From the NCBI GenBank assembly GCA_033032175.1, contig CM065324.1:1426001-1490000 (forward strand): 64,000 nucleotides of DNA, read 5' to 3'. The notes under the pieces are model-generated. The model did not search any database. It saw nothing but the letters and a program-made list of their open reading frames with translations, and was not told the DNA's origin. Positions 58,959 to 64,000 of this stretch are shown here, piece by piece. A program made the translations under genes and the position numbers. Numbering within the stretch: position 1 is the first letter of the stretch; each line of letters starts with the position of its first letter. Source of the DNA: Saturnia japonica (taxonomy: Eukaryota; Arthropoda; Insecta; Lepidoptera; Saturniidae).

Positions 58959-60090
58959 AGTTTGGTAAATTCCTTTTAAATAGTCGACTACCGGTTTCCT
59001 TTGACCAGGCAAAACTGCAGCGATGGATTCCCGTATAATTGAGCATTCTGCCCCGCTATCGAACACGGCTTGAAAAATCCTTTCACCTAGTTGCTCGCTA
59101 CGCAGTTCACGTTGCAATAGTTACAGGCAGGTGTGGTTGGTGATTTTGAATCTTTGCTGGTAGCTTCAGGTTTAGTCTCTGAAGGTTTGAATCTACAATC
59201 GTTGGTAGAGTGGTTTGTCTTACACATACGGTAACGTGATGTTGATTATACGTTTTCCGAAAAACGTGGACGTTTAGCATGTATTGTGGAACTTGAGCTT
59301 TGATAAGCACGGTTCTTCCATATAGATGTTGCAACCGAAATAGGTTCAGGAACGGTTGTCGCTGTGGCATTCAATAATTTAATACGCAGACGCTCGTCGT
59401 TAACGCATCCAATCAGTGCTTCGACAGCATGCCCGTCTTCCAGTTTGTCCTTGGTGACTTCTCCACAAAATCCATGCGCGTGATAAGAATTCCGCAATGT
59501 CCTTTGTACCATCGTAAAAAAGTTCTCTGAACATGATGATATCTCACGAGTATCTGTTCTCAGGTTCAAACGTGGTGATGAGATTATTCCGTAACTGTTC
59601 CCACGTGCTAGTAGTCACCATCCAATCATCGATCCACATTTTTGCACACCCCTTTAACAAGCTGCAGACTTTCATGCGGACATCGAAATCATTCAACTTG
59701 TACGATTCAATCGCTTTATCTATATGTTGGTACCATTCTCGTACACCGACATGGGTGTCTGGGTCAAACGATGGTAAGTAGATATCCTTAATCCTTATTT
59801 TTGTTTCTGTGGGTGGAGCACATAAGCGCTCTGACATTTTCTGCATCATTTGTATTAGAAATTGTGGTGGTGGTACTCCATCCACCTGCATTCCATAGTG
59901 AGTGTATGTTTGTGGTCTTGATATTCCAACGGCGTATTGATGACCAATCCAGGCCCCTGCTGTTTGTTGTTCGGAGCCGGTTGATCAGGTGGTGAACGAG
60001 CTATTGAGGAGGCAGTTTGGGTAGGAGCTTTTTGCAATCCCACTTCTGATGACGGAGGATGACCCTCAATAGTATTGACGTCACACAGAG
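58959..60090 (-). pseudogene. Decayed gypsy-like element: gag and start of protease
   Basis: Minus-strand reading gives gag pieces in shifting frames: 59891-59544 with YLPSFDPDTHVGVREWYQHI and CAKMWIDDW; then about 59569-59246; a degenerate Cys-His knuckle (CKTNHSTNDC) near 59230; and a protease start at 59117-58954 with the FDSGAECSII active-site box. Stops and frameshifts show it is dead. It is cut at the TTACC duplication by the BEL/Pao element, and its protease resumes at 51973 on the other side. No reverse transcriptase of this element is found. Confidence 0.8.
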
Positions 60091-60360
60091 ATCCGTACTG
60101 TCCGGCGGCTCGATAGTGAATGTCACGAGCGCGCTTTTACAGCTTCACCGGACTTGGGGGCGAGCGCTTAGGGCACTCAGCCGCGAAAGTTTGTGACGAC
60201 CCGCACGAGGTTGCCAGAGTGGCCGAACCTCGGCTCGGGCGGTCGTCGCGAATGACAAGCGCGCTTTTTTTTTTTTTTTTTTTTTAGAACTGACTACACT
60301 GTTAGCCTTAGGGGCCCTAAAGCCGCTGCGGCTTTTACAGCTTCACCGGACTTGGACGAA
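60091..60360 (-). repeat. Rearranged gypsy LTR-related sequence with poly-T
   Basis: Upstream of the decayed gag. Two segments match the reverse complement of the solo LTR at about 8250-8420, but in changed order: one segment (60140-60260) ends at a poly-T tract of 22 bases (60266-60287), and the CTAACAGTGTAGTCAGTT part follows it at 60290-60355. The short block around GAAGCTGTAAAAG occurs twice (near 60130 and 60337). It is probably the remnant 5' LTR of the gypsy-like element, scrambled. Confidence 0.65.
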
Positions 60361-61489
60361 GACACGTATTTATAGGGTGCGACGTTTGTGCGCGCGTATA
60401 TAAGTTTTATACTAAGTATTGAAATGTAATCATGCAATTATTGTGAAGTAATTGCTTATGAACTCATTATAAAATAATCAAATTATTCTGGTAATCGACT
60501 AATTATTGTAGTTCCGCCGATATATATATATATTTGTTTTTTTTATTATTATTATATTTTATTTTATTTTATTTATTATATATTTTAATTTAATTAGTGA
60601 ATATTAAGTTCAGACTTTCAGATCAGAGAAATATTTGTTTGTGTATTAAATTACCATATTTTTACAACTACCTTATCCCACTGTAAAGAGTTTGGTCCAT
60701 TATTGCTAATTTGTGGGGAATTCTTCAAATTGTGAAGAATCTTAACCAAAATGAAAATTTTGTGACGAATAGCAGTATGTGGGGTAAATGCAAGGATCTA
60801 ATGTTTTACTATCCATAGCTTATATTTAATTTCGATGGTTAATGATTAAAACGTCAATATAAAATTCAATTACTAACTTTGGAGTGGAATCAATACTTAA
60901 TGCTTGATTTGCTCGCCATGACCTTTATGGCGATGATGATACTAAAAATTGTTGAGTTACTAAATAACGGTAAAGAATATACTCCTAAATTTAAAAATCA
61001 CCAATTATGTTGTCATTTGCAAATGCATCCATAGAAAGGAAATTGAATGATTTTCAAAATAGAAATCCTGAATTGCTTATTGCATTATTATTATTTTTAT
61101 TAGTTATACACTAACAGCCTTAGGCTGATGCGTGTATTCTATTTTGTATTGTTGAGTGTACTATTTAGTTAGCCAAGTGTTTATCTAGTTGATTTTTAAA
61201 AGAGCATACAGAGGGTGTACTTATAAAATGCTGCGGCAGGTCACTCCATTCATCTACCAATCGGTTTGATAAAAAAATGCTGATGTGGCTTAAAAAAGTT
61301 TTAAACTGTGTCCTATGAGGTGCACATTTTAATTTTTGCTGTAAATGTTAGGCAGATCTTGTACATTATTTATTATTTGTATTTGGGGGATAATTTACAT
61401 AAAAATTTGATTTAATATAAGTGATTGATCTTACAAAGTTAGAAAAATATTAGATTTCAGGGTATAATGAAAATTAAACTGAATTTTTG
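60361..61489. other. Unassigned AT-rich stretch
   Basis: Contains an (AT)n run near 60520, AT-rich low-complexity to 60600, and the dispersed repeat at 61085. No coding potential seen. Confidence 0.4.
61085..61170 (+). repeat. Repeat shared with 1690-1805
   Basis: ACACTAACAGCCTTAGGCTG and GTATTGTTGAGTGTACTATT. It may extend to about 61460 as a longer AT-rich element. Confidence 0.75.
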
Positions 61490-61595
61490 AGGAGAAATCT
61501 CTTTGAAGGTTTTTCTATACTTGGGGCAGCCGGACTGGGCAAATCCTTCCACCCTACATGAGATCGCAGCCAAATAACCTCGTTTTGCGTTCTTG
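61490..61595 (-). repeat. Dispersed repeat, family B
   Basis: Reverse orientation: CTTGGGGCAGCCGGACTGG and GAGATCGCAGCCAAATAA. Upstream of the THAP gene. Confidence 0.7.
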
Positions 61596-61639
61596 CGGCG
61601 AAAGCGAGGTTCAAAGTCGGCTGTTGGCGACAGCGGCGT

Positions 61640-62492
61640 TGCCTCATAAATAATAGAATTATCAAAATAGATTTATAGAACTACAGTGTTATAGAATAGA
61701 GTTGTAATGTAATAAATAGATAAATAAAATACATAGATTTAACAGAACATAAGTAGCTATAAACATATCGAAATAAATAGTGTACAAATTCGTCTTATTC
61801 CCTATAGATTTAAGACTAGAATATTAACCTATGTAAGTACGCGCTCGGCCCGCGTCCCGAGACTATGTAACGAAAGTATTGATCTGTGTTCGGGACCGGG
61901 TAATTTGCTCATATTGGCGCGTAATATAGATTAATCATAGAATAAGTAATATTTATCGATAGAGAATACGACATAGAATAGTTAGGCATAAGATACCTGT
62001 ACATAAGTTTATTGGATAAATAAATATAACAAGAAAACCGAGCCGACCGGAGAGAAAATAACAGAAAAGAAGCACGTTTTGCCCGAGCGCAAGGGGCTCT
62101 CTTCCCGACCGACGACCGCCGACCGCCTACTGCCGAACATCACCGAAGACCCGCGACCCATCGACATCAGCGCCTCGACGCAATTTATTGAAGACCTGCG
62201 ACTTATCGACATCAGCGCCACGACGGAACTTATTAAAGACATGCGGTGTATAGACAAGATCGGTCGGCTCGGTTTACGTTTACTAGTGAAAAAGTTTTGT
62301 ATTATTTCGAGTGGGCTTGTGCGATATCACACACCATCAGAATACAGAAAAAACCAGAAACCGCGAACGCACATAAAACTGAAGATACAAAAACCACTCT
62401 TAAATAGAGTGGTTTGACGTTGTTGCGATTAGTCACTCCTTTGTAAGTAGCGCGTCGTGACGTATTGTACAAGTGCCAATTTTAATTTTAAA
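61640..62492 (+). other. Unassigned region upstream of THAP gene with a GC-richer tandem block
   Basis: 61640-62030 is AT-rich with a GC patch near 61840-61910. 62040-62290 is GC-richer and contains a 45-bp unit repeated in tandem (about 62146-62190, 62191-62235 and a partial third), open in one frame within 62079-62417. The THAP 5' UTR and promoter must lie at the right end. No TATA box is obvious. Confidence 0.45.
62079..62417 (+). CDS. Doubtful small ORF with 15-residue repeats
   Basis: 112 open codons; the ATG-like start is not certain. The middle has a repeated 15-residue unit: EDPRPIDISASTQFI, EDLRLIDISATTELI, then a partial KDMRCIDKIG. Substitutions between units keep the frame and some conserve residue type, but no family is recognised, and it may be part of an LTR or leader of a mobile element. 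It lies 75 bases before the THAP start codon on the same strand. Confidence 0.2.
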   Translation: MPERKGLSSRPTTADRLLPNITEDPRPIDISASTQFIEDLRLIDISATTELIKDMRCIDKIGRLGLRLLVKKFCIISSGLVRYHTPSEYRKNQKPRTHIKLKIQKPLLNRVV

Positions 62493-63874
62493 ATGCCGTC
62501 TTGTGTTGTTTCTACATGTAAAAATGCTGCAGGGATTATAAAAAAACAGGATGGGATCACATTTCATCTGTAAGTAGCGCATTCTAAAGTATATTTATTT
62601 AATTGTTTAATTTATTTTACATTTAGAAAATGACGCGTCCATTTTTTAATTGTTGCCATTTTATTTTCATCAAAAATTTTACCCATTTATTTTTTTAATA
62701 CTCGTGTAGAATACTTACTATTTTTGTGTATATAGAACCTTTGTAATTTTAGTTTCCCTGCTGATGAAAATAGAAAATCGGACTGGATGAAAGTCATACA
62801 AAGAGCACGGCTAGATGAGTTTTGGGAACCATCAAGCCTGAGCGTACTTTGCTCAATTCACTTTGAAGCGCGATATTTTTATGATACAAAAGGTTGTTTG
62901 AAAAGACTGAAGAAAGCAGCTATTCCAACTAAGGTAGATATAGTCATAATAATTACTATATTTATATTGTATCCCTCCTGGTGAAAATGTTTTTCATGTA
63001 TTTTGAAGTAAGGTTTTGGTCCACATATATATATATATATATATGCTCACGCCTGTAATCCCCGAAGGAGTATGCAAAGGTATAATAAGTATGCCCACTT
63101 TTCGTCGAGCTTATCCGTCCCTCATCGTGATAATAAGGGGCGAGCCTAACCCAGGCGCAAATTTCAGATTCCGGGCTAATGAAACTTCGGTGAATTAAAT
63201 ATATGAATATTCTAATACTAACGTTCTATTTCAGTATTTGGCCTTGACACCAGAATTTTCCGAGTTACATATAGAAACGTCTAAACCTTCGACATTGGAC
63301 AATGTGCGTACCCACCTATGATAATAATGTTTAATTTTTTTTTTAATAATATTGAAAGGCAAACAAGGCACTTAATCGATATACTTAGTTACAAGTAAAC
63401 TAATGTAGTAAATAAACACTAGTAGTTACAGTAATAAATGTAAAATAAACTAAGTAAGGCCCATGGACATTTGCAAGCTCAGGCACAACGTGCTATTACT
63501 AATGCGTTTCCATCCGTGAGGACTGAAATGTCATGCCTTGTACGGCAGAAATATTCTGTATTTAATTAAAGTTTTTGTTAATCTATTATATGATAAAACA
63601 ACATACAACTTAAGGTTTTTCATTTCAGGTCACACAACCACAATCTCCTGCGCGTTCAAACTCAGAGATCAGTGATGTCAATATTTCTGATTTGGAATCT
63701 GTGTTTGATACGCCGAGAAAGGTCAAACTTAATTCTCAATTACGACGAAAACAATTATTTTGTGAACAACATGTTCGAAGAATGAAAACATTACAACAAA
63801 AATACAACAGACTTGCCAAGAAGTACGAATCTTTAAAAAGTATATTTAAAAAATTAAACTTAATAAAATCTTAA
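62493..63874 (+). CDS. THAP-domain zinc-finger protein, 190 residues, 4 exons
   Basis: Probable sequence-specific DNA-binding protein of the nucleus. Exons: 62493-62569, 62753-62933, 63235-63303, 63629-63874, all GT-AG and in phase. The N-terminal THAP finger has the C2CH ligands C4, C9, C59 and H62 (spacing C-X4-C-X49-C-X2-H), the invariant Trp at 37 and the closing AIPT box. Residues about 90-135 are a Ser/Pro/acidic linker. Residues about 148-187 are strongly basic with a predicted coiled coil (HVRRMKTLQQKYNRLAKKYE), probably for dimerisation. The start is the first ATG and places C4 at the family position. There is no transposase domain, so this resembles small free-standing THAP proteins. 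Intron 2 carries an (AT)n run and a repeat fragment. AATAAA follows at 63917-63922. Whether it is an old host gene or domesticated from a P element cannot be told here. Confidence 0.88.
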
Positions 63875-63916
63875 CTTACGTTATTGAAGCCGTATTCTAT
63901 TATAGTCATCGATGTA

Positions 63917-63922
63917 AATAAA
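63917..63922 (+). promoter_or_regulatory. Poly(A) signal of the THAP gene
   Basis: AATAAA about 43 bases after the THAP stop codon, overlapping a second copy (AATAAATAAATA). The position is typical for a short 3' UTR. Confidence 0.6.
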
Positions 63923-64000
63923 TAAATATTTTTTTAATAAATATCTTTTCTTTAGTGTTATAAGACTACCCCAAAAAGTGGGAAACCGCTCCCGAGCTAG

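Noticed and set aside
1..64000. CRISPR array, biosynthetic cluster, toxin or defence system
   Set aside because: No regular spaced repeats and no prokaryotic-style gene runs; genes are intron-split and the rest is eukaryotic mobile DNA.

Overview
This window looks like nuclear DNA from an insect, most likely a moth or butterfly. It is AT-rich, its genes are split by canonical GT-AG introns, and the introns are full of short interspersed repeats, R1-clade, Jockey/CR1-like and RTE-like LINE fragments, mariner relics and LTR elements of lepidopteran type. There are no bacterial operons, tRNA genes, rRNA genes or CRISPR arrays.

Layout. (1) 1320-18366, minus strand: 14 in-frame exons of a strawberry notch (sno/SBNO) homologue, open at both ends. 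The C-terminal half lies off the left edge and the first exon is not resolved. (2) 18367-24006: AT-rich upstream DNA between two head-to-head genes. (3) 24007-46976, plus strand: a complete 12-exon, 422-codon RSRC2-like splicing/RS protein ending in the conserved SMAP-type domain; its introns carry a mariner relic, LINE fragments, a GC-rich 5'-truncated R1-clade LINE and several SINE families. (4) 46977-51286: mostly unassigned DNA, with a possible tiny first exon at 49360. (5) 51287-60360, minus strand: a pile of retroelements. A 6975-bp BEL/Pao element with matching 857-bp LTRs and a 5-bp target duplication sits inside the protease gene of an older, decayed gypsy-like element, beside a Jockey-type LINE fragment and rearranged gypsy LTR sequence. 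(6) 62493-63874, plus strand: a complete four-exon gene for a 190-residue THAP zinc-finger protein with a C-terminal coiled coil.

How the parts relate. sno and RSRC2 are both nuclear gene-expression factors (transcription co-regulator and RNA-processing protein) and are transcribed divergently, but nothing shows they act together. The THAP protein is a probable DNA-binding factor. Most of the remaining recognisable sequence is mobile DNA. The most informative structures are the nested LTR insertion, a solo gypsy LTR in a sno intron whose relative sits rearranged at 60.1-60.4 kb, a 444-bp MITE with TA-flanked inverted ends, and a near-identical 300-bp duplication around a tRNA-like SINE head. 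No clearly new multi-gene system is visible.
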